This document shows positions 1 through 6,887 of a stretch of DNA of 9,176 nt, piece after piece (positions within the stretch are counted from its first letter, which is position 1; every line of letters starts with the position of its first letter). Source of the DNA: Elusimicrobia bacterium RIFCSPHIGHO2_02_FULL_57_9 (GTDB taxonomy: Bacteria > Elusimicrobiota > Elusimicrobia > UBA1565 > UBA9628); assembly GCA_001800015.1 (NCBI GenBank), contig MGUO01000085.1:8744-17919 (forward strand), read 5' to 3'. A program made the translations under genes and the position numbers. The notes below the pieces were generated by a model that saw only the letters and a list, made by a program, of their open reading frames with translations, was not told where the DNA came from and made no database searches.

Positions 1-285
1 CTCGAGGCCTGGGTTAAAGGCATCCGCGTAGTGGAAAGCGCCCTGGGTCACGGCCGCAAAGAACCCGCCGCCGGCGAATTGGAAATCGCCGCGGTGGCGC
101 GCAAGAGCCTGGTGGCCGCTCGCTTTATCCCGGCCGGCGCGCGCTTAACCGCCAATGCGATCGCCGTCAAAAGGCCGGGCACGGGCATACCCCCTTCGCA
201 ATTACCCAAGCTGCTCGGCCGAAAAACCAGCCGGGACATCCCGCCGGATCTGCTTCTAAGTTGGGACATGCTGAAATTGAGATGA
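1..285 (+). CDS. neuB: N-acetylneuraminate synthase-like protein, C-terminal SAF domain (5'-truncated)
   Basis: The frame is open from base 1 and ends at TGA 283-285, giving the last 94 residues of a longer protein. The stretch KSLVAARFIPAG, then the motif VKRPGTGI, then LLGRK, is the signature of the antifreeze-like (SAF) domain that ends NeuB-type nonulosonate synthases. Family members condense phosphoenolpyruvate with ManNAc, or a related 6-deoxy hexosamine, to make sialic, legionaminic or pseudaminic acid in the cytoplasm. In the family this C-terminal domain helps close the active site of the partner subunit in the dimer. The catalytic TIM barrel lies upstream of the window, so the exact substrate cannot be judged. 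The stop codon overlaps the next gene's start as ATGA (282-285). The neighbouring neuC- and neuD-like genes support the assignment. An apparent ATG start at 31 is internal. Confidence 0.88.
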   Translation, partial: LEAWVKGIRVVESALGHGRKEPAAGELEIAAVARKSLVAARFIPAGARLTANAIAVKRPGTGIPPSQLPKLLGRKTSRDIPPDLLLSWDMLKLR

Positions 286-1442
286 GAACCATCGCGATCG
301 TGACCGTGGCCCGCTCGGATTATGGGATTTGGCGACCCATTCTCTCGCGCATAAAGACGGCTTCCGGCCTTAAATTATTCCTGATCGCCTCCGGCACGCA
401 TCTCTCCTCCCGTTTCGGCAAAACTGAGAGGGAAATCAGGGAAGACGGCTTTCGCGTTGACGCGCGCGTGCCAACGCTGGCCGAGGACTCGCCGCGGGGA
501 ATCGCCCATTCCATGAGCAAGGCCATTCGAGGCTTCGCGGCGGTTTTCGCCAAAAGAAAACCTGACCTGCTCATGCTTGTCGGCGACCGCTTTGAAATGC
601 ACGCGGCGGCGCTGGCTGCCTTGCCCTTCAACATCCCGGTAGCGCATGTGCACGGCGGCGAGCTGACCTTGGGAGCCTTCGACGACGCATTGCGACATTC
701 CCTGACCAAACTCAGCCATCTGCACTTTGTCTCGACCCGGGAATACGCCCGCCGGGTCAGGCAATTGGGCGAAGACCCGCCGCGCATCATCGTTTGCGGC
801 GCCCCGGCCTTGGATAATTTACGCTTAATCAAGCTCTTATCGCCCCAGGAGCTCTCCCAGAATTTCAAGCTCAACTTAAACAGCGACAAACCCTTGCTGG
901 TCACCTTTCATCCCGTGACCCTGGAGCCCGGCCAGGCGCGGCGGCAAATGTCCGAGCTACTGCAGGCGCTTAAGGCCAGCGGCAAGCCGGTTATATTCAC
1001 CATGCCTAACGCCGACACCGGAAATAAGGCCATTCGCTCCCTAGTTAAAAATTTCGTGCGCGCAAACCCGCGCGCCCAGGCCGTGGAAAACCTGGGCGCC
1101 CAGGGCTATTTCAGCTTGATGAAGCACGCCGTCGCCATGGTGGGCAATTCTTCCAGCGGCATCATTGAGGCCCCCTCCTTTGGCCTGCCGGCGGTCAATG
1201 TGGGAAGCAGGCAGGGAGGCCGGTTGCGCGCCAAGAATGTGATCGACGTTCAACCCCGAAAAGCCGCGATCCTGGGCGCCATCAAACGCGCCGCCAGCCC
1301 CGCTTTCCGCGCCCGGCTCAAAGGCCTGCGCAATCCTTATGGCAGCGGCAAAGCCGCCGATATCATCGTCAACCAAATCCGCCGCGTTGATTTAAAAGGA
1401 CTGACTCTTAAACATTTTACCGATCTGAGGAAAAATGGCTAA
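282..1442 (+). CDS. neuC: UDP-N-acetylglucosamine 2-epimerase, hydrolysing, NeuC/LegG type
   Basis: This 386-residue protein has the usual NeuC length. It should convert UDP-GlcNAc, or a UDP-6-deoxy diacetamido sugar in the LegG branch, to the free 2-epimer and UDP, feeding the NeuB reaction. Visible landmarks are VTVARSDYG near residues 8-15, GDRFE at 101-105, AHVHGGE at 121-127, GNSSSGIIEA at 288-297 and NPYGSG at 351-356. These follow the GT-B-like epimerase pattern of UDP-binding and catalytic regions. I chose ATG 282 because the protein then begins MRTIAIVTVARSDYG, where family members begin. It overlaps the neuB stop as ATGA, implying translational coupling; no clear Shine-Dalgarno is seen. 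A TTG at 261 would add seven residues that match nothing. The 3' end overlaps the next gene by 8 bases. NeuC versus LegG specificity cannot be settled here. Confidence 0.92.
   Translation: MRTIAIVTVARSDYGIWRPILSRIKTASGLKLFLIASGTHLSSRFGKTEREIREDGFRVDARVPTLAEDSPRGIAHSMSKAIRGFAAVFAKRKPDLLMLVGDRFEMHAAALAALPFNIPVAHVHGGELTLGAFDDALRHSLTKLSHLHFVSTREYARRVRQLGEDPPRIIVCGAPALDNLRLIKLLSPQELSQNFKLNLNSDKPLLVTFHPVTLEPGQARRQMSELLQALKASGKPVIFTMPNADTGNKAIRSLVKNFVRANPRAQAVENLGAQGYFSLMKHAVAMVGNSSSGIIEAPSFGLPAVNVGSRQGGRLRAKNVIDVQPRKAAILGAIKRAASPAFRARLKGLRNPYGSGKAADIIVNQIRRVDLKGLTLKHFTDLRKNG
1427..1430 (+). promoter_or_regulatory. Ribosome binding site for the neuD-like gene
   Basis: GAGG lies four bases before ATG 1435, inside the last codons of the neuC-like gene. 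It supports that start and reinitiation across the 8-base overlap. Confidence 0.55.
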
Positions 1443-2082
1443 ACCACGCTGCGTCATTCTAGGGGCCGGAGGCCACGCCAAAGTCGTCATCGAAGCCCTG
1501 CGCTTAAGCCGCACGGCCACCCCGGCCATGATTCTGGATAAAGACAAGTCCCGGCACGGCCAAAAACTGCTGGGGATCCCTATAAAAGGAAGCGACGAAC
1601 TGCTCTCTTTCCTTAACAAAGGGCTTCGCTTTATCGTCGCCGTCGGCGCTGTCGGGGATAACCGTCCCCGGCGTTCGCTTTTCGAATTAGGTGTCAAATA
1701 CGGCTTAAAGCCGCTGAGCGTGCGCCATCCCTCGGCCATTGTCTCCCCGGATACGATCATCGAAGCGGGAACAGCCATTTTCCCGGGCGTCATCGTCAAC
1801 GCCGACGCCTTTGTAGGGCACAATGTGATTATCAACAGCGGCGCCATCGTGGAACACGATTGCTCGGTGGGCGATCACGCGCATATCGCCACGGGCGCGA
1901 AACTCTGCAGCACTGTGCGCGTCGGCCAACTGGCTCATATCGGAGCCGGCGCCGTCATCCGCCAATGCCTGCAAATCGGCGAAGGCGCGATTATCGGCGC
2001 GGGAGCGGTGGTGGTCAAGGACGTGCCCGCCTGGACCGTGGTCGCCGGCGTGCCGGCGCGCCACCTTAAAACATTGATATAA
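1435..2082 (+). CDS. neuD: NeuD/PglD-family hexapeptide-repeat sugar acyltransferase
   Basis: A 215-residue protein of the NeuD/PglD family. The N-terminal half (about 1-95) is a Rossmann-like domain starting VILGAGGHAKVV (residues 7-18), which binds the nucleotide-sugar or sugar in known homologues. The C-terminal half (about 102-208) is a left-handed beta-helix of hexapeptide repeats, ending in AGVPAR. His141 in IVEHDC matches the conserved catalytic histidine position. Homologues transfer an acetyl group from acetyl-CoA to sialic acid hydroxyls or to the 4-amino group of UDP-sugars; which one applies here is not decidable. The start is supported by GAGG at 1427-1430. It overlaps neuC by 8 bases. 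Its TAA (2080-2082) lies inside a TATAAT box belonging to the repeat at 2077-2103. The symbol is by family and position. Confidence 0.87.
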   Translation: MAKPRCVILGAGGHAKVVIEALRLSRTATPAMILDKDKSRHGQKLLGIPIKGSDELLSFLNKGLRFIVAVGAVGDNRPRRSLFELGVKYGLKPLSVRHPSAIVSPDTIIEAGTAIFPGVIVNADAFVGHNVIINSGAIVEHDCSVGDHAHIATGAKLCSTVRVGQLAHIGAGAVIRQCLQIGEGAIIGAGAVVVKDVPAWTVVAGVPARHLKTLI

Positions 2083-2103
2083 TGTTCAAATATTGAACAA
2101 ACT
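2077..2103 (+). repeat. 27-base palindrome-bearing repeat, copy 1, with TATAAT box
   Basis: It contains TATAAT at 2078-2083 joined to the inverted repeat TGTTCAA (2083-2089), spacer ATA, TTGAACA (2093-2099). It matches 6950-6976 at 26 of 27 positions, differing only at 2091 (T here, C there). It fills nearly the whole gap between the neuD-like stop and the SDR start at 2113. A -10 box followed by a palindrome over the expected start of transcription looks like a regulated promoter, but no -35 hexamer is seen 16-18 bases upstream (that stretch is GC-rich neuD coding sequence). It has no T-run, so it is not a rho-independent terminator. Operator, internal promoter or small dispersed repeat all remain possible. 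Confidence 0.72.
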
Positions 2104-2112
2104 AGATCAAAG

Positions 2113-2814
2113 ATGAAAAAGGCATTAATTACAGGAGGAACCCGAGGCATCGGCCTGGCCATAGCCAAGGAACTTGTGGCCGACGGCTGCTCAGTCACGG
2201 TCACGGGCACTCATCCTTCGGACAAAACACCTAAAGGCTGCAAATACATTGCCTGCGACTTTTCGGACCCCTTCCAGGTTGAGGATCTGGCCCAGGAAGT
2301 CTCGCGATCCGAGTTCTCGGTGCTGGTCAATAACGCCGGGATCAACAAAATCGCGGAACTGGACAAATACGACCCCGTCGACTTTGCCCGCATCCAGCAG
2401 GTCAATCTCCATTCCTCATTCCGCCTTTGCGCCGCGGTGGTGCCGGGCATGCGCCGAAGACGCTATGGTCGCATCGTCAACATCACCTCGATTTTCGGGG
2501 TGGTGAGCAAAATCGGACGTTCGGCTTATTCGGCCAGCAAATTCGGGCTTTTCGGCATGTCGCGCGCTTTGGCTCTGGAGACAGCGGCGGACAACGTGCT
2601 GGTTAATTGCGTGGCGCCCGGCTTCGTGGACACGGATTTGACCCGCTCGGTTCTGGGGCCCGCGGACATGAAGAAAATGGCCAAGCAAATCCCCCTGGCG
2701 CGCCTGGCCAAGCCGGAGGAAATCGCCCGCCTGGTGCGCTTTTTGGCCGGCCCAGAGAATACCTATATCACCGGCCAGCACGTGGTTATCGACGGAGGCT
2801 ATACCAGTGCCTGA
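2113..2814 (+). CDS. Short-chain dehydrogenase/reductase, FabG-like (classical SDR)
   Basis: A 233-residue classical SDR. The cofactor motif TGGTRGIG is at residues 7-14 and NNAG at 73-76. The active-site tetrad is complete as Asn98, Ser126, Tyr139 and Lys143 (YSASK). VAPGFVDTDL and the C-terminal YITGQHVVIDGGY are typical of FabG-like members that use NAD(P)H for ketone-alcohol interconversion in the cytoplasm. The closest general resemblance is 3-oxoacyl-ACP reductase. The context, overlapping a dehydroquinate-synthase-like gene in a sugar cluster, makes a sugar or cyclitol oxidoreductase more likely than fatty-acid synthesis (inference). ATG 2113 has no good Shine-Dalgarno. It follows the palindrome at 2083-2099 by 13 bases. 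Its last 8 bases overlap the next gene, whose ribosome binding site lies inside it. Confidence 0.88.
   Translation: MKKALITGGTRGIGLAIAKELVADGCSVTVTGTHPSDKTPKGCKYIACDFSDPFQVEDLAQEVSRSEFSVLVNNAGINKIAELDKYDPVDFARIQQVNLHSSFRLCAAVVPGMRRRRYGRIVNITSIFGVVSKIGRSAYSASKFGLFGMSRALALETAADNVLVNCVAPGFVDTDLTRSVLGPADMKKMAKQIPLARLAKPEEIARLVRFLAGPENTYITGQHVVIDGGYTSA
2794..2798 (+). promoter_or_regulatory. Strong ribosome binding site for the dehydroquinate-synthase-like gene
   Basis: GGAGG lies eight bases before the GTG at 2807, within the final codons of the SDR gene. It fixes the start at this GTG and implies coupled translation. Confidence 0.7.
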
Positions 2815-3898
2815 ATTGAGCGTTAATTCTCACCGGGGACCGTACAAAGTCATTTTCGGCAACGCCTTTGAGGGCCTCGAAAAGGGCTTGGCGGATAACG
2901 AACACCTGATTATCGACGCCAAGGTGGCCGAGCTCTACGAACAGAAACTGGGTAAAGCCCTGCAAGGCGACTGCGTCCTACGCATTGAAGCCACCGAAGC
3001 CAACAAGTCCCTGGAGCAATTCCCCGGCTATGCCGCCCATTTGCTGGAGCACGGCATTCGCCGCTCCCACTCTTTGGTCGCGGTGGGTGGCGGGATTATT
3101 CAGGATATCACCGCCTTTTTAGCGGCCACGCTCTTGCGCGGGCTCGCCTGGCGCTTTTATCCCACGACCCTGCTCGCCCAGGCGGATTCCTGCATCGGTT
3201 CCAAGTCCTCGGTCAATGTCGGCGCCTATAAAAATCAGCTCGGCACCTTCACCCCGCCCGATGAAATCAGGATTTCCACCGATATTTTGGATACCTTGTC
3301 CGAGGCTGATATGCGCTCGGGCATCGGCGAAATGATCAAGGTCCATATTATCTCGAGTTTGGAGGATGCCCGTCGCCTGGCCAAGGATTATCCGCATCTG
3401 CTTAAAGATGGCGCGCTTTTGTCCCGCGCGCTTGTGCGCTCATTGGAAATCAAGAAAAACCTGATTGAAATCGACGAGTTTGACCGCAAGGAACGCCTGG
3501 CCATGAACTACGGCCACAGCTTCGGCCACGCCCTGGAAAGCGCCACGGACTATGCCGTGCCCCACGGCATTGGGGTGACCATCGGGATGGACATGGCCAA
3601 CCGCCTGTCCCAGCGGCTGGGGCTTCTGGAAAACAGCGCCTTGGAGGAATTAAGCCCCATGATCCAAGCCAATTACGCCGGGTTTGAGTCGCTGTCCCTG
3701 CCGGAAAACCGGTTTATCTCGGCCCTGGAAAAGGACAAAAAGAATTCCGGACCCGCGGAAACAGCGCGTTTTGTCTTGCTGCGCCGGCCCGGAGAACCCG
3801 TGCTGAAAGATTGCCTGCTCAACAACCAATTTAAGGAGTTTTGCCGCGGCTTTTTCAAAGAATTAAGCGACAGAGCCGCGCTCGGAGCGCCAAGATGA
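2807..3898 (+). CDS. 3-dehydroquinate synthase-family sugar-phosphate cyclase
   Basis: A 363-residue member of the AroB/sugar-phosphate cyclase family. VGGGIIQDITAF (93-104) is the NAD-binding glycine-rich loop. The PTTLLAQADSCIGSK region starts at 119, and GIGEMIK (172-178) and NYGHSFGHALE (234-244) follow. Glu175, His237 and His253 sit where the family's three zinc ligands are expected. AroB itself turns DAHP into 3-dehydroquinate; relatives cyclise sedoheptulose 7-phosphate or aminated analogues to cyclitols. Location between an SDR and a Gfo/Idh oxidoreductase, among neu-type genes, suggests a dedicated glycan-precursor enzyme rather than the housekeeping shikimate enzyme (inference). The start is GTG with a strong GGAGG; it overlaps the SDR gene by 8 bases and the next gene by ATGA. 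The true substrate is unknown. Confidence 0.87.
   Translation: MPELSVNSHRGPYKVIFGNAFEGLEKGLADNEHLIIDAKVAELYEQKLGKALQGDCVLRIEATEANKSLEQFPGYAAHLLEHGIRRSHSLVAVGGGIIQDITAFLAATLLRGLAWRFYPTTLLAQADSCIGSKSSVNVGAYKNQLGTFTPPDEIRISTDILDTLSEADMRSGIGEMIKVHIISSLEDARRLAKDYPHLLKDGALLSRALVRSLEIKKNLIEIDEFDRKERLAMNYGHSFGHALESATDYAVPHGIGVTIGMDMANRLSQRLGLLENSALEELSPMIQANYAGFESLSLPENRFISALEKDKKNSGPAETARFVLLRRPGEPVLKDCLLNNQFKEFCRGFFKELSDRAALGAPR
3884..3887 (+). promoter_or_regulatory. Ribosome binding site for the Gfo/Idh gene
   Basis: GGAG lies seven bases before ATG 3895. It supports that start over the upstream in-frame TTG at 3841. Confidence 0.55.
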
Positions 3899-4929
3899 TC
3901 CGCTGCGGCATCATCGGGCTGGGGAAAATGGGAAGCATTCGCGCCGAGGCTTTAACCCAAAGCGGCCGGGCCCGGTTGGACGGCTTTATCGAACCGGCCT
4001 TAAGCCAAGGCTTTGACGGAGCCGAGCGCCATGAAACACCCGAAGCCCTGCTTGAAGATCCCGGCATTGACGCGGTTTTCATCTGCACGCCGAATTATCT
4101 CAATCAGCCGCTCACCCTCAAGGCCCTGCGCGCCGGCAAACACGTTTTCTGCGAGAAGCCGCCGGCTTTCACCGCCGCCCAAATCGAGGAAGTGATCGCG
4201 GCCGAGAAAAGCTCGGGGCGCAAGTTAATGTACGGCTTTAACCACCGCCATCACGACAGCGTGATTCATGCCAAGAAACTGATCGGCTCTGGCGCCTACG
4301 GCCGAGTGCTCTGGATGCGCGGGCGCTACGGCAAGTCCGTGGACGCGGATTTCTACAAGGATTGGCGCTCCAAGAAGGAACTGGCCGGCGGCGGCATCAT
4401 GATGGATCAGGGCATCCATATGCTCGACCTGTTCTTGATGCTTGCCGGCGATTTCGACCAGGTCCAGGCCACGGTTTCGAACCTTTATTGGCACTTGGAC
4501 GTCGAAGACAACGTTTTCGCCATTTTCAGCAACCGCGACGGCGTCATGGCCTCCCTACACTCGACCATGACGCAATGGCGGCATCTATTCTCGCTGGAAA
4601 TTTTTCTTGAGAAAGGCTACATGGTCATCAACGGCCTATTGACCAACTCAGGCAGCTACGGCGACGAGGTTTTGACCATCGCCAAAAACCGCAGCGCGGC
4701 GCCCGCCGCCACCTGGAGCGATGAGGAACACATAAGTTTTAACATCAACAACTCCTGGAATTACGAGGTCGGGCATTTCCTGGACGCCATCAAGCACGAC
4801 AAGCCGGTCACGACCGGAAATTCTCACGACGCACTGAAGGTGATGCGCATCATGGATAAGATTTACCAGCACACCCCCCGCCCGCACGGACGTCCTCTCG
4901 CGCGCAAGCTTAAGACCATCGGGTCCTAA
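3895..4929 (+). CDS. Gfo/Idh/MocA-family NAD(P)-dependent oxidoreductase
   Basis: From ATG 3895 the protein is 344 residues, normal for the family. The Rossmann motif GIIGLGKMGS is at residues 5-14, VFICTPNYLN at 61-70 and the family EKP motif at 87-89. GGGIMMDQGIHMLDL (165-179) supplies the catalytic-site Asp171 and His175. These soluble enzymes oxidise or reduce a sugar or cyclitol hydroxyl with NAD(P); examples include inositol 2-dehydrogenase and UDP-sugar 3-dehydrogenases. Here it probably acts on the product of the upstream cyclase or on a nucleotide sugar (inference). The start is chosen because the Rossmann fold begins right there, GGAG precedes it, and ATGA overlaps the previous stop. 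An in-frame TTG at 3841 would add 18 residues lying inside the upstream gene. It is the last gene before the toxin-antitoxin-like module. Confidence 0.9.
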   Translation: MIRCGIIGLGKMGSIRAEALTQSGRARLDGFIEPALSQGFDGAERHETPEALLEDPGIDAVFICTPNYLNQPLTLKALRAGKHVFCEKPPAFTAAQIEEVIAAEKSSGRKLMYGFNHRHHDSVIHAKKLIGSGAYGRVLWMRGRYGKSVDADFYKDWRSKKELAGGGIMMDQGIHMLDLFLMLAGDFDQVQATVSNLYWHLDVEDNVFAIFSNRDGVMASLHSTMTQWRHLFSLEIFLEKGYMVINGLLTNSGSYGDEVLTIAKNRSAAPAATWSDEEHISFNINNSWNYEVGHFLDAIKHDKPVTTGNSHDALKVMRIMDKIYQHTPRPHGRPLARKLKTIGS

Positions 4930-4950
4930 AAAGGGGGTTGGGATTTTGTC

Positions 4951-4979
4951 TTGACAAATTGTGTTCTGTATATTATAAT
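4951..4979 (+). promoter_or_regulatory. Consensus sigma70-type promoter of the AbiE-like pair
   Basis: TTGACA (4951-4956) and TATAAT (4974-4979) are both exact consensus hexamers, separated by the optimal 17 bases in an AT-rich gap. Transcription would start near 4986, leaving a leader of only about 20 bases before ATG 5006. It is the only perfect -35/-10 pair I found in the window. Confidence 0.85.
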
Positions 4980-4999
4980 GTTCTATATAATGGAATATT
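4977..4999 (+). promoter_or_regulatory. Operator-like imperfect inverted repeat over the AbiE-pair promoter
   Basis: AATGTTC (4977-4983) and GAATATT (4993-4999) form 7-base arms with one mismatch and a 9-base spacer. They cover the 3' part of the -10 box and the predicted start site. TGTTCT also occurs as a direct repeat at 4962-4967 and 4979-4984, 17 bases apart. AbiEi-type antitoxins are known to repress their own promoters through inverted repeats, so this is a plausible autoregulatory site; binding is inferred. Confidence 0.45.
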
Positions 5000-5005
5000 A
5001 GCTAT

Positions 5006-6061
5006 ATGCGGAACACAGGCCCCTTGATCCGGACTTGCCTCGGGCAACTCAAACAAGCCGTGGGCTTCACTTTGCCCATCCGCTTGGAGCAGCCCCCCAA
5101 AAGCCCTCAAAACCTCGACCTCTTCATAGGAACAAAGCCGCCCCTGCATTTGCTCGTTGAGGCCACAGCCAGGGCCACCACCAAGAACCAAGCGCTGCAC
5201 ACTATCCTCCAACTGAAAGCCCAGGCCGGCGAGGCTATGGTTTTCGCGGATTGGATTCCAGACCCGATCGCGGAGGAATTCCGCAAAGCGGGGATATTCT
5301 TCGTGGATGCGCAGGGGAACGTCTTTATCCGCAAGCCCCCGCATGTTGTCATAGACATCCGCGGAAAAAAGCCTGACCGCCCCCTCAAAGCCGAACCAGG
5401 CCGGCTCATCGAGCCCGGAGGGCTCAAGGTCGTCCACTACCTGCTGACCCGTCCCACCGCCGCAGGTGACCCGCTGCGAACAATCGCGCAACGGGCGGGC
5501 GTAGGCCTCGCCACCGCGCATGCGGTCATACGGGAACTCCAACAGCGGCAGTGGCTGCTGCCCGCAGCCGAGGACAAGCGTCGATTTGGAGATCTCAAAG
5601 GCCTGATAGAGCTCTTCGTGCGCGGATACGCTCTAAAGCTGCGGCCGGCCTGCCTTCTTGGCCGCTACAGGCATCAAAAGCGAGTACCCCGGGAGATTCT
5701 GGACGGTTTCACACAGCGGCTGGCTAACATGCAAGGTCATTGGGCCGTGACAGGCGGGATGGCGGCCGAACAATTGACCCACTATCTCGAGCCTGACACG
5801 GTCGAACTTTTCGTCGATGATCAGGCGATGGCAACGCTAAGGGCCGAGCCGCTGCTGCGCGATGATGCGAACGGCAACGTCACCATCCTTCGCCTCTTTA
5901 ATCCTACGGTGCTAACCGATAAAATGCAGGCACCCCTGCCCCTGACGACTCCACTACTGATATATGCTGAACTCCTAGAGGCCGGCGGCGCACGAGATAT
6001 AGAGACGGCCAAAATGATCTACGAACAATTCCTCGAGCCGACAATCGCCCGTGGAAAGTGA
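5006..6061 (+). CDS. AbiEi-family antitoxin / winged-helix transcriptional regulator (AbiEi_2-like)
   Basis: A 351-residue protein. Residues about 35-110 (LHLLVEAT, AMVFADWIPDPIAEEFRK, GIFFVDAQGNVFI) resemble the nuclease-fold-like N-terminal domain of large AbiEi-type regulators. Residues about 140-186 (VVHYLLT, LRTIAQRAGVGLATAHAVI) read as a winged helix-turn-helix. The C-terminal part carries WAVTGGMAAEQLTHYL (246-261) and PLLIYAELL (316-324), typical of the same family. Known AbiEi proteins are antitoxins of type IV systems that repress their own operon and neutralise a nucleotidyltransferase toxin. The next gene overlaps by 11 bases and encodes such a protein. The start ATG 5006 has no good Shine-Dalgarno and sits about 20 bases after the predicted transcription start. 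It is functionally unrelated to the flanking glycan genes, so probably acquired. Confidence 0.75.
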   Translation: MRNTGPLIRTCLGQLKQAVGFTLPIRLEQPPKSPQNLDLFIGTKPPLHLLVEATARATTKNQALHTILQLKAQAGEAMVFADWIPDPIAEEFRKAGIFFVDAQGNVFIRKPPHVVIDIRGKKPDRPLKAEPGRLIEPGGLKVVHYLLTRPTAAGDPLRTIAQRAGVGLATAHAVIRELQQRQWLLPAAEDKRRFGDLKGLIELFVRGYALKLRPACLLGRYRHQKRVPREILDGFTQRLANMQGHWAVTGGMAAEQLTHYLEPDTVELFVDDQAMATLRAEPLLRDDANGNVTILRLFNPTVLTDKMQAPLPLTTPLLIYAELLEAGGARDIETAKMIYEQFLEPTIARGK

Positions 6062-6887
6062 ACTCAAAAAGGCGGTCCAAGAGGTTGCTGCCGCAGCGAA
6101 GGGCCTGAATCTTGACATCGTGCTTGTCGGGGCCTTGATGGCGGAATTCTCGCCAGAAATAGAAGCGGACTATCCTCGATTCCGCCGGACCAACGACGCC
6201 GACTTCGCGGTCTATGCACGCGACTGGCCGACCTACAAGAAACTACGCGATGCGCTGCTTGAGAAAGAGTTCAAACCGAATCCGAAGATCGAACACCGGC
6301 TACATCATGGGACCGCGATGGTGGACCTTCTCCCTTATGGCTCCCAGATCGCTCCCGATGGGAAGCTCGCCTGGCCGGAGTCGGGCTTCGAGATGACGGT
6401 GACGGGTTTTGATGAAGCCTGCGCGGAAGCGCGCAAGTCCGCGTCATCGAAGGATGTCGACATGCCGGTCATCACGGCGCCCGGCTTCGTGCTGCTCAAG
6501 ATCATAGCCTACCTTGACCGCAAGGAGCGTGCGGAAGCGAAACACAGGGACGACGCCAAAGACATCGCGTATTGGCTGCACAACTATGCCGGCGGGACCA
6601 AGGACGAGCGGCGCTTTGCGCTCGCAAATGGGTCGGACCTGACCCATCAGGATTACGAGACCGCGGGAGCCGTCTTGCTCGGCAAGGAAGTCGGCGCTCT
6701 GACGTCAACCGAGGCCGCAGCGTATGTGGATCGCTTCCTGCGGGAATCCGAGGATCGTTATTCGCCTTTCATCGATGTATTGGCCGCAGGCGAAATGGAC
6801 GAGGCTTCGGATAAGAAACGAGGCGAAGGCCTCGCGCTGCTGGCTGCTTTTGAGAAGGGCTATCAGCACGCGCGAAAGCAGCGGTGA
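6051..6887 (+). CDS. AbiEii-like nucleotidyltransferase (putative toxin)
   Basis: A 278-residue protein starting at GTG 6051, overlapping the regulator by 11 bases. LDIVLVGALMAEF (21-33) followed by RRTNDADFAV (45-54) gives a DNA polymerase beta-type nucleotidyltransferase core with Asp49 and Asp51 as a DxD metal pair. VDLLPYG (91-97) adds a third acidic residue, Asp92. HRDDAKDIAYWL (165-176) is the helical motif common in AbiEii-like proteins. Characterised AbiEii toxins use GTP or another NTP to modify RNA (tRNA in known relatives) and arrest growth. Here that role is inferred from the fold and from the AbiEi partner. GTG 6051 is the only reasonable start, since the next in-frame Met (residue 30) lies within the core; no strong ribosome site is seen, so translation is probably coupled. 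The paired function could be phage defence or simple maintenance. Confidence 0.75.
   Translation: MESELKKAVQEVAAAAKGLNLDIVLVGALMAEFSPEIEADYPRFRRTNDADFAVYARDWPTYKKLRDALLEKEFKPNPKIEHRLHHGTAMVDLLPYGSQIAPDGKLAWPESGFEMTVTGFDEACAEARKSASSKDVDMPVITAPGFVLLKIIAYLDRKERAEAKHRDDAKDIAYWLHNYAGGTKDERRFALANGSDLTHQDYETAGAVLLGKEVGALTSTEAAAYVDRFLRESEDRYSPFIDVLAAGEMDEASDKKRGEGLALLAAFEKGYQHARKQR

Noticed and set aside
261..281. Upstream TTG start that would extend the neuC-like protein by seven residues
   Set aside because: The ATG at 282 overlaps the neuB stop as ATGA and places the protein start where family members begin; the extra residues only re-read neuB codons in another frame.
320..904. Long reverse-strand frame opposite neuC
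   Set aside because: Its protein shows no recognisable domain and the plus-strand neuC motifs are complete; high-GC antisense shadow.
2083..2099. Palindrome read as a rho-independent terminator after neuD
   Set aside because: The seven-base stem is AT-rich and is followed by AACTAG with no T-run; an operator or promoter element fits better.
3841..3894. Upstream TTG start for the Gfo/Idh gene
   Set aside because: The added 18 basic residues lie inside the previous gene; ATG 3895 has a GGAG site, an ATGA overlap and an immediate Rossmann motif.
4914..4925. Possible terminator hairpin GACC-ATCG-GGTC at the end of the Gfo/Idh gene
   Set aside because: Only four base pairs, and followed by an A-run rather than a T-run.
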